Origin: Halorussus amylolyticus
GTDB lineage: Archaea; Halobacteriota; Halobacteria; Halobacteriales; Haladaptataceae
Direction: 5' to 3'
NCBI RefSeq assembly: GCF_004143485.2
Contig: NZ_ML974131.1
Coordinates: 117,867-181,866 of the forward strand
DNA: 64,000 nt
The position numbers and the translations under genes were made by a program. The notes beneath the pieces were generated by a model. That model did no database searches and had not been told where the DNA came from. It saw only the letters and a list, made by a program, of their open reading frames with translations. Below, piece by piece: positions 53,219 through 62,105 of the stretch (position 1 is the first letter of the stretch; each line of letters starts with the position of its first letter).

Positions 53219-56041
53219 ATGAGTCTTGACCGCGGTTCCGAGTGGGGAAAATGGGATTTACACGTTCACACCCCATTGTCATTTGAATCGTCTTTTGGCA
53301 TTACCGATGAGGAACGAGAGGCAGTCGATCCAATACCAGAACTCCAAGATATCGAGACACCAGATAGACTTGATCCGGAGCTCTGGGAAAAATATATAAA
53401 CAAATTGGAAGGCATTGACCATGTTGACTGTTTAGGTATAACTGACTATTTCTCACTTGAAGGCTATGAACTTATCAACGAATTACGGGAGAATGGATAT
53501 CTGGACAATTTTGATTTGATTCTCCCGAATATCGAATTTCGGCTGGATACTATCACAGGTGATGGGAAGCGAATCAATCTCCATGTCGTCTTCTCGGAAG
53601 ACCTATCAGTAGATGATATTCGAAATGAATTCCTTCGGAACCTCAAAATCCAGATTGACCAATCCAATGAGAGGACGTTGCGACCGGAATCCTTGCGACG
53701 CTTAGGTCGCATTGCAAGGGACTATCATGGTGATGACTGCTCAGACTATGTCGCCGGTTGTAAGTACGCGAGAGTGAAGCTGGACCAGATTATTAACGAA
53801 TTAGAATCAACTAAAATATTTGAGGGGAAGTATCTCATCCTGCTGTCCGGAGCCGAGTGGGGTGACATCAACTGGGATGGCCAAGATGCAGAGAAAAAAC
53901 GCCAACTTCTCACGAAAAGTCATGGCCTCTTTTCGAACGCACCGGACGACCTCAGGTGGGCTACCGGACGAAAAGACCTTTCACCGGATGACTTTGAAGA
54001 TGAGTTTGGGTCACTGAAACCCGTTTTTTCAGGGTCTGATACCCATGATTTCGAATCACTTTGTGAGCCTGACCAAGATCGGTATTGTTGGCTAAAATCC
54101 GATCATGATTTTGAAGGATTAAAGCAAGTTGTATTTGAGCCGCGAGATCGGTTGGAGATTGGGGCATCAACGCCGCAATCTTTCACTCAGATTCAAACGA
54201 TTCGTTCACTGTCCATTAGGGATGGTTATGTCAACCAACAACTGTCGATCGGCGAGAATGAACTCCCGTTCAATGCAAATCTAATCACCGTTATAGGAAG
54301 CCAGGGATCCGGGAAAACGGCCTTATTGGATCTTATAGCGAACTGTTTTCAGGATCGGCGAAATACCGCCGTGAATGACGACAATTCATTTATAGGGAGA
54401 ATCGAGGACTCTGATCCAAGAGTTGAAACGGAGATTACATTCGAGGATGTCGACCCGTTCACGAAACAGGCTGTAACTGAAAATCCCGATTTCATCGAGG
54501 GTCCCGATATATCATACATCCCACAAGGAAAAATTGTTGAGTATTGTGAGAAAGGGGATAGATTGCATAAGCAAATCAAGGATCTCGTTACAAGTGCTGT
54601 CGACGGTGAGTCCTCCGATGCTATCGACGAATTCCAGTCCCACTGGGTGCTCATCAACGAATTAACTGACGAACTGCGACGGCTGAACTCGAAACTTCAC
54701 AATATCAACCCGCCGGAAGTACGATCGAATCTTAGTGATGAACGAGCTAGCCTCAAGCAGGCACAAACAGAATTAGAAAACAAAGAGTCAGAGATCCAAG
54801 AGTTCAAGGAGAAGCATGAAGCCGAACTAGAAGAAACAGAGGTAGAGGAATTGCAAGACAAAATAGACGCACTCCGAGATCAAGCTGAGCAGTTGGGTGA
54901 TCTTGAAGAATTGGTCAAAGAGGCACTTACCGATCTTGAGTCCATCAATTCGTTCAATGACCGAGTGGACAAGATCGACTCAAAATGTAGTGAGTTTGAA
55001 CTCCAACCGAACCTAGAAAAGATCGACCTGAACGGACAAGAAACAGCGCTTGAAACGTTGCTCGAAGAGGTTGAGAACAAACAACAATCGATCTCCAAAG
55101 CTCGAGCGGAAATTAGAGACCAGATGGAGGATTCGACTGAGGCTGAGGATCAGCTCTCGGAGCTTCGTGAAGAACAAAGGCGGATTGAGGATGACATAGA
55201 GTCAATTGAAAATACTATTACAGAACTTGAGGAAACAGTAGATGCCGTTACTGAAATCCGACGTGACCGGAAAGACACATTTGTCAAGTATGTAGCTGCT
55301 TATTTCCAACAGCGGGCAAACTACGGAACCATTACAGACGAGTTTGCTGATGATGATGGTGATATTCTAGGTGATGTCGAGTTCAAGCCGAAAATAGAGC
55401 TAACTGGTGATAGAGTTGATGAATTTACCGAATTGCTCGACCTACGATCGGTAAATGATGACGATGTGAAAGAAGGACTCTACAAGTTGCGCAATATCAT
55501 TAGTGGCGAGCGTCCCGATGACCTCGAATCTGCCGTGTTTGAGTATATTGAAACAATGGAATATCTACGAGAAGATATGCGATCCGAGGTTGAACCAATC
55601 GAGTTTGATGGGCTTCTCTACGACGACTGCCTGACCCTTTCGGAGGAGATCTATTATCAGGGAACGCCGATGAGTCAACTCTCGCGAGGGCAGAAAGGGA
55701 CGGTATTGCTGAAGATATATCTTGCCGAGGGCGAGAACCCATTGATAATTGACTCACCTGAGGATAATCTGGATAACCGATTCATCTACGATGAACTGAT
55801 TGATGCAATTCGTAAAGCAAAATCCAACCGCCAGATATTCATTGCAACTCACGACGCAAATCTAGTGGTCAATACTGATTCCGAACAGGTCATAATATCG
55901 TCCTTCTCGGATGGGCAGATTGAATACGAGGCTGGTGCACTTGAAAATCCGGATATTCGATCGGAAGCGAAGGATATTCTAGAAGGAGGAGATGAAGCAT
56001 TCCGCCGGCGCGAAAAAAAGTACAAGCTTAGTCCACAATGA
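53219..56041 (+). CDS. TrlF-family PHP-domain plus SMC-like ATPase
   Basis: A 940-aa protein. The N-terminal PHP phosphoesterase has WDLHVHTPLSFE with the HxH metal motif, VDCLGITDYFSLEG, LPNIEFRLD and FSGSDTHDFESL. An ABC/SMC-like ATPase follows: Walker A VIGSQGSGKTALLD with G360-T367, a coiled coil at about 480-680, signature QLSRGQKGTVLLKIYLAE, Walker B NPLIIDSPEDNLDNRFIYDE and switch FIATHDANLVV. PHP-ATPase fusions of this kind are annotated as TrlF-like and recur in defence islands. ATG 53219 is used; a TTG lies five codons upstream. It is a single gene, lower in GC than the conjugation operon. Confidence 0.88.
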   Translation: MSLDRGSEWGKWDLHVHTPLSFESSFGITDEEREAVDPIPELQDIETPDRLDPELWEKYINKLEGIDHVDCLGITDYFSLEGYELINELRENGYLDNFDLILPNIEFRLDTITGDGKRINLHVVFSEDLSVDDIRNEFLRNLKIQIDQSNERTLRPESLRRLGRIARDYHGDDCSDYVAGCKYARVKLDQIINELESTKIFEGKYLILLSGAEWGDINWDGQDAEKKRQLLTKSHGLFSNAPDDLRWATGRKDLSPDDFEDEFGSLKPVFSGSDTHDFESLCEPDQDRYCWLKSDHDFEGLKQVVFEPRDRLEIGASTPQSFTQIQTIRSLSIRDGYVNQQLSIGENELPFNANLITVIGSQGSGKTALLDLIANCFQDRRNTAVNDDNSFIGRIEDSDPRVETEITFEDVDPFTKQAVTENPDFIEGPDISYIPQGKIVEYCEKGDRLHKQIKDLVTSAVDGESSDAIDEFQSHWVLINELTDELRRLNSKLHNINPPEVRSNLSDERASLKQAQTELENKESEIQEFKEKHEAELEETEVEELQDKIDALRDQAEQLGDLEELVKEALTDLESINSFNDRVDKIDSKCSEFELQPNLEKIDLNGQETALETLLEEVENKQQSISKARAEIRDQMEDSTEAEDQLSELREEQRRIEDDIESIENTITELEETVDAVTEIRRDRKDTFVKYVAAYFQQRANYGTITDEFADDDGDILGDVEFKPKIELTGDRVDEFTELLDLRSVNDDDVKEGLYKLRNIISGERPDDLESAVFEYIETMEYLREDMRSEVEPIEFDGLLYDDCLTLSEEIYYQGTPMSQLSRGQKGTVLLKIYLAEGENPLIIDSPEDNLDNRFIYDELIDAIRKAKSNRQIFIATHDANLVVNTDSEQVIISSFSDGQIEYEAGALENPDIRSEAKDILEGGDEAFRRREKKYKLSPQ

Positions 56042-56362
56042 AGGTGGCTCTCTGTTCCTACTTCAGTCGTGTTCAAGTCCAAACTTGAAGATGCTGATAA
56101 CCACTGCATCAAGATTCTGACCGCCGGATCCGTCGAGTCAGAGGGTTGATCATGCTGCTCTTCGAAGCTGTCTCTGGCGACGTTGAGTGCGATAGCCCCG
56201 GAATAGTTCTGTGTAAGTCAAGAGGACTGGACTAATCGATGCAATAGCTGAACTTGTTAATGCGAGTTTTTGGAGTCATTCAATCTCTGTTCGGACGTTT
56301 ATGGGGCCGTTATCTATAATTACGGAGCCTGATTGGATAAAGAATCTATGCTATCACTACTG
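56042..56362. other. Convergent spacer before the terminal integrase
   Basis: No ORF or RNA recognised. It separates the rightward TrlF-like gene from the leftward integrase. Confidence 0.45.
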
Positions 56363-57487
56363 CTAATCCCACTTGTTTACGGTCTTCTGTCGGTCCTCGA
56401 CTGGTGCCTGGTCGTATCGCACTGCCATCTCCTTCGAGCGCTGCCGGAGTTGCTGCTGTACCGCTGCTGGTCCTTGATCTCGGCTCATCTGGGTACCAAC
56501 GCTGTGCCGGATGCTGTACCACGAAATGTCGCGGTTCTTCGTGGGGATGTCGGCGGTTTCACAGAGTTTTTCGAGCAAACGATTCAGCGACTCCGACCCA
56601 TAGGGATTGCTGTAGCGCGTCAGCCAGAGCGCATCCGTCCGCCGGTACTTCTCGTAGCACTCGCGCTCCGAAAGCCACTTCCGGAGGATGTTCGCGGTCC
56701 GGTCACTCATCGCGACGTGCCAGTTTTCGTGGTTCTTCGTCGACTCCTCTTTTGGAATGCGGAAGAGATTGTTCTCCAAGTCAAGCCAACTGACCTTCGC
56801 CCGGCCCACCTCCTTCGGTCGGAACCCGGCGTCCATCGAGGCGTAGACAATCGAGGTGTACTTCCAGCCGTTCGCTTTCCTCCAATCGTCCTTGGTCACC
56901 TTGTCTTTGGGTTTCTCGAAGCGCTGCGCGAGGTACGCCTTCCACCGGTCGCGCTCTAGCGGATCAACGCTGTTGTAGTGCGGAATCGACCCGTGCTCGA
57001 GGACGGCCTGCTTGATCTTCCGACGCTCATCCCCGGTGAGGAAGTCGCGGACCTGGTGGGTCTGCGATCCGCCGTTGGTGAACTTGATCTCTGGCTCCCA
57101 GTCGATGTCGCGGCCCTTCTCGTGGGTCAAGAACTTGAACAGGGTCTTGATCGCCTTCTGAATGCCTGCTTTGTAGGTTTCCGAGTGGTCCTCGTAGACC
57201 AACTCCTTGGTGTAGGCGTCTGCGTGGTCGGTGGTCGCATGTAATGTGTAGCCGTCCTCGTGGTCCCAGAGCCAGCGAAGGAACCGGTCGATCTTGTATG
57301 CGCGTTGCCGGGCCGTATCGTAGGCGTAGCCCTCGGCTTTCTCCGGATCCTTGCCGAGATGGCACAGCCACTTGATGAGCTGGACGCGATGATCCCGGTA
57401 GTCCGCCAGCTGTCGCTGATTTAAGTAGTGTTCTGTAGCTTCGGGGATGACGACGATGTCTTCGATTTGGTCACGACTCTGTGCCAT
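56363..57487 (-). CDS. int: Terminal tyrosine recombinase (element integrase)
   Basis: A 374-aa protein. An N-terminal SAM-like core-binding domain spans about 15-125 (TARQRAYKIDRFLRWLWDHE). The catalytic domain has Arg223 (DAGFRPKEVG), Arg327 in SWYSIRHSVGT (Tyr324 in place of the first His) and nucleophile Tyr358 (VRYDQAPVED). It lies 186 nt from the intact tRNA-Gly and points away from it, the standard place for the integrase of a tRNA-targeting element. It is the enzyme most likely to have made the 26-bp att duplication. Confidence 0.93.
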   Translation of the reverse strand: MAQSRDQIEDIVVIPEATEHYLNQRQLADYRDHRVQLIKWLCHLGKDPEKAEGYAYDTARQRAYKIDRFLRWLWDHEDGYTLHATTDHADAYTKELVYEDHSETYKAGIQKAIKTLFKFLTHEKGRDIDWEPEIKFTNGGSQTHQVRDFLTGDERRKIKQAVLEHGSIPHYNSVDPLERDRWKAYLAQRFEKPKDKVTKDDWRKANGWKYTSIVYASMDAGFRPKEVGRAKVSWLDLENNLFRIPKEESTKNHENWHVAMSDRTANILRKWLSERECYEKYRRTDALWLTRYSNPYGSESLNRLLEKLCETADIPTKNRDISWYSIRHSVGTQMSRDQGPAAVQQQLRQRSKEMAVRYDQAPVEDRQKTVNKWD

Positions 57488-57625
57488 GAGCTTTCACCTC
57501 CCGGGTCACGAAAACCGTGGTCGGGCTGTCTCTAGTGCTAGTAAGCCTGAAACGTTTTAAAACCCGGGGACGGCGTCGGGGTCCGATTCGGCCACCCGGA
57601 TTGTAAGCTTCGATTCGGGTCATAT

Positions 57626-57643
57626 GGGTTTCTCTGGAAACCC
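57626..57643. terminator. Hairpin downstream of tRNA-Gly
   Basis: gggtttc (57626-57632) pairs with gaaaccc (57637-57643) around a 4-nt loop. It lies 30 nt beyond the tRNA 3' end and upstream of the integrase gene. It could end tRNA transcription or be an integrase arm-binding element. Confidence 0.35.
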
Positions 57644-57672
57644 GGAAAACCTGCGGGAGAAGGTCTGAGGAG

Positions 57673-57743
57673 TGCGCCGGCCGGGAATTGAACCCGGGCT
57701 ATGAGCTTGGGAAGCTCATGTCCTACCACTAGACCACCGGCGC
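57673..57743 (-). tRNA. tRNA-Gly (anticodon CCC)
   Basis: A 71-nt gene. The acceptor GCGCCGG/CCGGCGC pairs perfectly, with A as discriminator. The anticodon stem TGAGC/GCTCA encloses loop TTCCCAA, giving CCC. T-arm CCGGG-TTCAATT-CCCGG. The 3' half, from the anticodon loop on, is supplied by the integrated element; the 5' half is host. The displaced host 3' half survives at 7845-7887. No CCA is encoded. Confidence 0.96.
57690..57715 (-). other. attR core inside tRNA-Gly
   Basis: 26 bp identical to 7862-7887, covering the anticodon loop, 3' anticodon stem, variable region and the first part of the T-arm. Recombination must lie within it. Beyond it on the 3' side the two copies differ at three bases. 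Confidence 0.92.
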
Positions 57744-57957
57744 ACTGCGCTTCGCTTGTGCGCCGAGCCCTCGTTCACTCCGTTCACGAGGACACCGGCG
57801 CTCGTTTCACCCGCGCCGAGCCTGACCTCGCTTCGCTCGGTCAGACACCGGCGCTCGCTCTGTTCGTTCTTCGGCGTCGCACTTCAACGTAGCGCTTCAT
57901 CCGCCTGTTCGCTCCCGGTAGACCGACCGTTCGTCCACAAATTTCGACCCGTCACAC

Positions 57958-57968
57958 GTCTTTTAGTC
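57958..57968 (+). promoter_or_regulatory. Leaderless promoter of NAD synthase gene
   Basis: The TATA-like gtcttttagtc is centred 28 nt upstream of ATG 57991. The spacing fits a transcript starting at the initiation codon and supports that ATG over the TTG at 57982. Confidence 0.5.
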
Positions 57969-57990
57969 ACCGCCCGCCCAATTGTCGTCC

Positions 57991-58788
57991 ATGATAGACC
58001 TGCAATTCGCCGACGACGAACTCGACGCCCGCCGGGAGCACATCGTCCGGTTCATCCGCGAGACCGCCGAATCCGCCGGAACCGAGCAGGCGGTCCTCGG
58101 TCTCTCGGGCGGCATCGACAGCACGCTGACCGCCCACCTCGCGGTCGAAGCGCTCGGCGCGGAGAACCTCCACGGACTCGTGATGCCGGGCGCGGTCAGC
58201 CGCGAGGACAACATGAGCGACGCCGAGTGGGTCGCACAGGACCTCGAAATCGCCTACGACGTGTTCGAGATAAACCCCATCGTGGACACCTTCCTCGACG
58301 CCTACTCGGAGGCCGAAGGCGACCAGACGGCGGTCGGCAACGCCCGCGCCCGGACTCGCGCCGTGCTGAACTACCTCGTCGCCAACCACGAGGGGTCGAT
58401 GGTCCTCGGCACCGGAAATCGGAGCGAGGCGCTGGTGGGCTACTTCACCAAGTACGGCGATGGCGCGGTCGATTGCCACCCCATCGGAAACCTCTACAAA
58501 CAGCAGGTCCGCCAGCTGGCGAGTCACGTCGGCGTCCCCGACGAACTGGTCGAGAAGCCGCCGACCGCCGGACTCTGGGCCGGACAGACCGACGAGGAGG
58601 AGCTGGGCATCGACTACGACGCGCTCGACGCCATCCTCGCGCTCCACATCGACGGTCCGCTGTCGGTCGCCGCGACCGCGCGCGAAGTCGAGGAACTCAC
58701 AGAAAAACAGGTCGAAAGAGTCCGAGAGATGTACGAGCGAAGCGAACACAAGCGCCAAGTTCCGCCGTCGCCCGAGTCGCTACGGTAA
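57991..58788 (+). CDS. nadE: NAD+ synthase
   Basis: A 265-aa protein. The PP-loop is GLSGGIDST (37-45); RARTRAVLNYLVANHEGSMV is followed by GTGNRSEALVGYFTKYGDGA, then HPIGNLYKQQVRQLA and KPPTAGLWAGQTDEEELG. It amidates nicotinic acid adenine dinucleotide to NAD+ with ATP. No glutaminase domain is attached, so it is the short, ammonia-using form. It is the first host gene to the right of the tRNA-Gly. Confidence 0.96.
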   Translation: MIDLQFADDELDARREHIVRFIRETAESAGTEQAVLGLSGGIDSTLTAHLAVEALGAENLHGLVMPGAVSREDNMSDAEWVAQDLEIAYDVFEINPIVDTFLDAYSEAEGDQTAVGNARARTRAVLNYLVANHEGSMVLGTGNRSEALVGYFTKYGDGAVDCHPIGNLYKQQVRQLASHVGVPDELVEKPPTAGLWAGQTDEEELGIDYDALDAILALHIDGPLSVAATAREVEELTEKQVERVREMYERSEHKRQVPPSPESLR

Positions 58789-58801
58789 TTCCTCGGTCGG
58801 C

Positions 58802-59404
58802 TTAGTTCGATTCCTCGGCGACGACTCGGATGGCGTCTCCTTCCTGAAGCACGTACTCGTCGGTCGTCACGGGCTCGCCGTTGACCTCCACCACGACCCG
58901 GTCACCGTCGCTCTCCCGGTAGGTCGTCCCGTCGTACGACACCGTGTTCTCGGTCACGTTGATGCCGAGCGTGTCCATCGCGTACGCCAGCGTCACCCCT
59001 TGGGAGTGGACGTGCCACTGAGACCCGTCGCCGCTCTCGAAGTGGAAGTGGTCGTTCTGATACTGGAACTCCTGACGGCTGAAGTCGAGTTCCTCGCCGC
59101 CGATTTCGGTGGTCATCGGGCCGTGGTAGTGGACCGACCCCGGGGAGTGAGGGGACGCGCCCGCTTGCCCCGACGACCCGCCGCCCGAGAAGAACAGCAG
59201 GTAGGCCGCCAATCCGACCGCGATGAGGACGCCGACCGCTCCGGCGTACAATACGAGGTTTCCGTCGTCGCCGTCGTCGAGCGCGGCGACGCGGCGAACC
59301 TCTATCGGGCCGAGGTCGTCGCCGTGTTCATCTCGAAGGTGGCGCAGATACGCCTCCTCGTCGTCGAATCCCTCGCCGCAGTAGTCACACTCCTCCGAAC
59401 TCAT
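58802..59404 (-). CDS. C2H2-type zinc-finger membrane protein (200 aa)
   Basis: The N-terminal finger is CDYCGEGFDDEEAYLRHLRDEH (Cys6, Cys9, His22, His27), then one transmembrane helix (about 52-71, VLYAGAVGVLIAVGLAAYLL), then an extracellular-looking domain rich in His and acidic residues (GSVHYHGPMTTEIGGEELDF, NDHFHFESGDGSQWHVHSQG). It ends with a ubiquitin-like or ThiS-like strand pattern (RVVVEVNGEPVTTDEYVLQE, then GDAIRVVAEE). Haloarchaeal family of unknown function. Convergent with nadE. Confidence 0.8.
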   Translation of the reverse strand: MSSEECDYCGEGFDDEEAYLRHLRDEHGDDLGPIEVRRVAALDDGDDGNLVLYAGAVGVLIAVGLAAYLLFFSGGGSSGQAGASPHSPGSVHYHGPMTTEIGGEELDFSRQEFQYQNDHFHFESGDGSQWHVHSQGVTLAYAMDTLGINVTENTVSYDGTTYRESDGDRVVVEVNGEPVTTDEYVLQEGDAIRVVAEESN

Positions 59405-59501
59405 ATAGGGAGTGGTAGGGCTTCGACAGTTTCAGTCTTTGCTCTGCGGCCGCAAACGAGGGGAAAACGAACGCGGCGTTCGGAGGAACGCCGCGTTCGT
59501 G

Positions 59502-61100
59502 CTACTGGTATCGGCCCCGGCCCTCGATTTCGCGCAGTTGGGCCAGCACGTCCGGGCCGCTCGACTCGTGTTCCTCGCTCGCCTCCGCGTAGGCGTCCTC
59601 GAAGGCACGTCTGAGCGCGTCGGCGTCGTCGGCAGTTCCCGCGAGACTCTGGCCGAAGACGTGGAGGTCCATCGCGTAGTCCTCGGCGTCGTCGGTGTAG
59701 TAACCCAGACCGAAGTCGATGGCGTAGGTGCGACTCTCTCCGACCCGGAAGTTCCGGGTCGTGGGGTCGCCGTGGACGAACCCCGCGGCGTGAATCGCGG
59801 CGAGGTGACGCCCGACATCGGCCACCCGGTCCGGGGTCAGTTCGGTTCGGAGGTCGGCCTCGCCCACGCGCTCGAAGACGAGCGTCCCCTCCGCCGGGTC
59901 CACGTCGTGGACGACCGGCGTGGGGACACCGTGCCGTCGGGCCTCGCTCGTGAGTCTGGCTTCGAGGACCGTCCGGTCGCGGCGCAGGCGGTCGTCGAGT
60001 TCGGGGTGGCGGTAGCTCTTGGGGACGCGGCGCTTGACCACCCGGTCGGCCTCGAACGTGACTGTGGCCTCCGCGCCCCGGATTTCGTCGCTCTCGTCGC
60101 GCCAGCGTGCGACCGATTCGTCGTCGCCCCTCCACGTGACCGCCACCTCGTCGGGTCGGAAGTTCGGGTTCACCGCCGACGCCTCGATTGGGAGGGTGTC
60201 GCCCGCCCGCGCCATTTCCGCGCCGAGAACGGCTATCATCCCGGCGTTGTCCCGGAGGAAACGCGGTTCGGGCGCGTAGAAGTCGGCCCCGCGCTGGTCG
60301 CACATCTCCGCGAGCATCTCCCGGAGGCGGTCGTTCTGGCCGACCCCGCCGCCGAGGACGAGCTCGTCGCTCCCGGTCAGCGAGAGCGCGCGCTCGGCGA
60401 CTTCCGTGAGCATGGCGAAGACGTTCTCCTGCAGGGAGTAGCACACGTCCCCGACCGGCACTCCTCGGTCGTAGGCGTCCTTCGCGGCGCTCATGATGCC
60501 CGAAAACGAGAAGTCCATCCCCTTCACGACGTACGGGAGTTCGACGTACTCGCCGTCGCGCGCGGCCTCCTCGACCTTCGGACCGCCGGGGTGGGACCAC
60601 CCGATGTGGCGGGTGAATTTGTCGATAGCGTTGCCGACCCCGGTGTCCATCGTCTCGCCGAGGACGCGGTAGCGACCGTTCCGGTAGCCGAGGACGTGGG
60701 CGTTCGCGCCCGAGGCGTTCAGGCACACCGGCGAGTCGAACCCCGACTGCTGGCGACCGATTTCGAGGTGGGCCACCATGTGATTGACGCCGACGAGCGG
60801 TACGTCGAGGGACCCCGCCAGCGCGCGCGCGGCCGTCCCCACGGTGCGCAGGCACGGGCCGAGTCCCGGCCCGCGCGAGAACGCTACCGCGTCGATTGGC
60901 CCGTCGGCCTCGCTCAGGGCGGTCACTATCACTCGCGGAACGGCGTCGCTCATGTGCTCTGCGGCCTCGCGCGGGTGAATGCCGCCGCTCTCGGGCTGGT
61001 AGGCGTCGGTCTCGATAAAAGCTGCGTCCGGGTCGCTCTCGTCGTCGTACACCGCGGCGCTCGCGGCCCACGCGGTGCCTTCGACGGCGAGGACGCGCAT
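59502..61100 (-). CDS. Fused Kae1-Bud32: tRNA N6-threonylcarbamoyladenosine synthase and KEOPS kinase
   Basis: A 532-aa protein. Residues 1 to about 325 are Kae1: MRVLAVEGTAWAASAAVYDD, GPGLGPCLRTVG, the metal site GVNHMVAHLEIG with His107 and His111, and LVLGGGVGQNDRLREML. Residues from about 340 are Bud32, an RIO-like kinase, with VVKRRVPKSYRHPELDDRL, HGDPTTRNFRVG and IDFGLGYYT. Together they form the catalytic pair of KEOPS, which makes t6A on ANN-decoding tRNAs. The fusion is typical of haloarchaea. The ATG at 61100 is fixed by the Kae1 start; the open frame runs 17 codons further. Confidence 0.96.
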   Translation of the reverse strand: MRVLAVEGTAWAASAAVYDDESDPDAAFIETDAYQPESGGIHPREAAEHMSDAVPRVIVTALSEADGPIDAVAFSRGPGLGPCLRTVGTAARALAGSLDVPLVGVNHMVAHLEIGRQQSGFDSPVCLNASGANAHVLGYRNGRYRVLGETMDTGVGNAIDKFTRHIGWSHPGGPKVEEAARDGEYVELPYVVKGMDFSFSGIMSAAKDAYDRGVPVGDVCYSLQENVFAMLTEVAERALSLTGSDELVLGGGVGQNDRLREMLAEMCDQRGADFYAPEPRFLRDNAGMIAVLGAEMARAGDTLPIEASAVNPNFRPDEVAVTWRGDDESVARWRDESDEIRGAEATVTFEADRVVKRRVPKSYRHPELDDRLRRDRTVLEARLTSEARRHGVPTPVVHDVDPAEGTLVFERVGEADLRTELTPDRVADVGRHLAAIHAAGFVHGDPTTRNFRVGESRTYAIDFGLGYYTDDAEDYAMDLHVFGQSLAGTADDADALRRAFEDAYAEASEEHESSGPDVLAQLREIEGRGRYQ

Positions 61101-61229
61101 TCGCTCGCTCACGGCTCCTGCGCGCGGCCGCAGGCCGCGCGCCGCTCGCACGGCGCGAGGGAGCGAAGCTCCCTCGCTGTCGCCGTTCGCTTTTTTACGA
61201 TGCGTCTCGCTTCCGCTCGTTGCATCGCC

Positions 61230-61364
61230 CTACTTCCACTCGGTGTAGCCACACCGGCCGCAGTGGAGGCGGTCGTCGTGGTCGGCGAGGAACGCGTCGC
61301 CACACCGGGTGCACGTCTCGCGGTCGGTCGTGCCGTCGTCGTTGTAGAGTTCGTTGCGCGCCAT
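61230..61364 (-). CDS. rps27ae: 30S ribosomal protein S27ae
   Basis: A 44-aa zinc-ribbon protein: [20 protein letters not shown], then [20 protein letters not shown] and TEWK. The two CxxC pairs bind zinc in the small subunit. Its ATG overlaps the TAA of S24e by one base, and it precedes kae1-bud32 by about 130 nt; S24e, S27ae and Kae1-Bud32 are a standard archaeal gene string. Confidence 0.95.
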   Translation of the reverse strand: MARNELYNDDGTTDRETCTRCGDAFLADHDDRLHCGRCGYTEWK

Positions 61365-61675
61365 TATTCGGCCTCCTCGGCTTCCGCCTCGCCGTCGGCG
61401 GTGATTTTGTTGCGTTCGAGCATGTAGTCCTGCTCGACGTCGCGGGCGTGCTCGGGACTCTCGTACACCTTCGCGTAGCCGACGGTCTTGCGCATGCCGA
61501 ACTTGGTGTTCATCTCGTGGACGACGACCTCGCTCGAATCCTTGTTGAGTTTGGCCGCGAGGCTGTCGCGGACCGACAGGCGCGAGGGGGTCTCTTCGTC
61601 GTGAACTATCTGGAACCGCACTTCGGACCGGTGGAGCATCGGATTCTGCTCCTCGGAGAGGATTTCGACTTCCAT
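61364..61675 (-). CDS. rps24e: 30S ribosomal protein S24e
   Basis: A 103-aa protein starting [20 protein letters not shown], with [20 protein letters not shown], the S24e signature, and an acidic alanine/glutamate tail typical of haloarchaeal ribosomal proteins. First gene of the S24e-S27ae pair; the start ATG lies 12 nt after a tandem gagtaact repeat. Confidence 0.96.
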   Translation of the reverse strand: MEVEILSEEQNPMLHRSEVRFQIVHDEETPSRLSVRDSLAAKLNKDSSEVVVHEMNTKFGMRKTVGYAKVYESPEHARDVEQDYMLERNKITADGEAEAEEAE

Positions 61676-61911
61676 GTGTACTCAGTTACTCAGTTGTACT
61701 CCTCGTAGCGTGTAAAAGGATTTCGAAGTGGACAACCGCTTTGCGGACGGACGACTTCACGACCCCGCCGCCGACACGGTGGGTCTCGGGCGCACGTGGC
61801 CGATTTTCAACAGAATTTCAGCGCTACCTCCCGAAAGTCGATGAAATCACGTCTCGCATGGTTTTCCGGCGATTCCATAGACTTATTTGACGGGATGCTG
61901 TACTTACTTCC

Positions 61912-62049
61912 ATGACTGATTCCGAGTACGACTCCGACGAACCCGAGGAAGCGACGCGTCTTCCCGAGGGAGTTCTGAAAGGAATCGAGGACGTTGTCGA
62001 GGGTCGGACGATGAGCGACGAGGATTTCGACGACGTTCTCGAATTCTAA
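61912..62049 (+). CDS. 45-aa acidic protein, possible antitoxin
   Basis: MTDSEYDSDEPEEATRLPEG continues to VLKGIEDVVEGRTMSDEDFD and stops after DVLEF. It is short, highly acidic and helix-forming, with VLKGIEDVVEGRTMSDEDFD resembling the C-terminal binding tails of small antitoxins. A 56-nt gap separates it from the larger downstream gene on the same strand. Coding is supported by codon use; the antitoxin role is an inference from the pair's layout. Confidence 0.55.
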   Translation: MTDSEYDSDEPEEATRLPEGVLKGIEDVVEGRTMSDEDFDDVLEF

Positions 62050-62105
62050 TTTAACGCTTCCGAAGCAGTTTAGGTGGTAGTCTATATAGTCACTGCTGAG
62101 AACGC

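Larger units (their letters stand above)
7845..57715. mobile_element. Integrated conjugative/plasmid-like element at tRNA-Gly, about 49.9 kb
   Basis: The borders are a truncated tRNA-Gly 3' half on the left and the intact tRNA-Gly on the right, sharing an exact 26-bp core. A tyrosine recombinase lies directly inside the right border. The content differs from the flanks: lower GC, especially 13-34 kb and 53-56 kb. It includes a second integrase, two Orc1/Cdc6 genes, VirB4- and VirD4-like ATPases with membrane partners, and several defence-like operons. A decayed third att copy at 12953 suggests two units in tandem. No transposase is seen. Confidence 0.9.

Noticed and set aside
57791-57857. Two copies of gacaccggcgctcg as a possible CRISPR or att repeat
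   Set aside because: Only two 14-nt copies; no regular spacing, no cas genes; more likely decayed tRNA-flank debris.
59412-61427. 671-aa open frame antisense to kae1-bud32
   Set aside because: Composition is the mirror of the real gene; it crosses the S27ae gene and has no domain.
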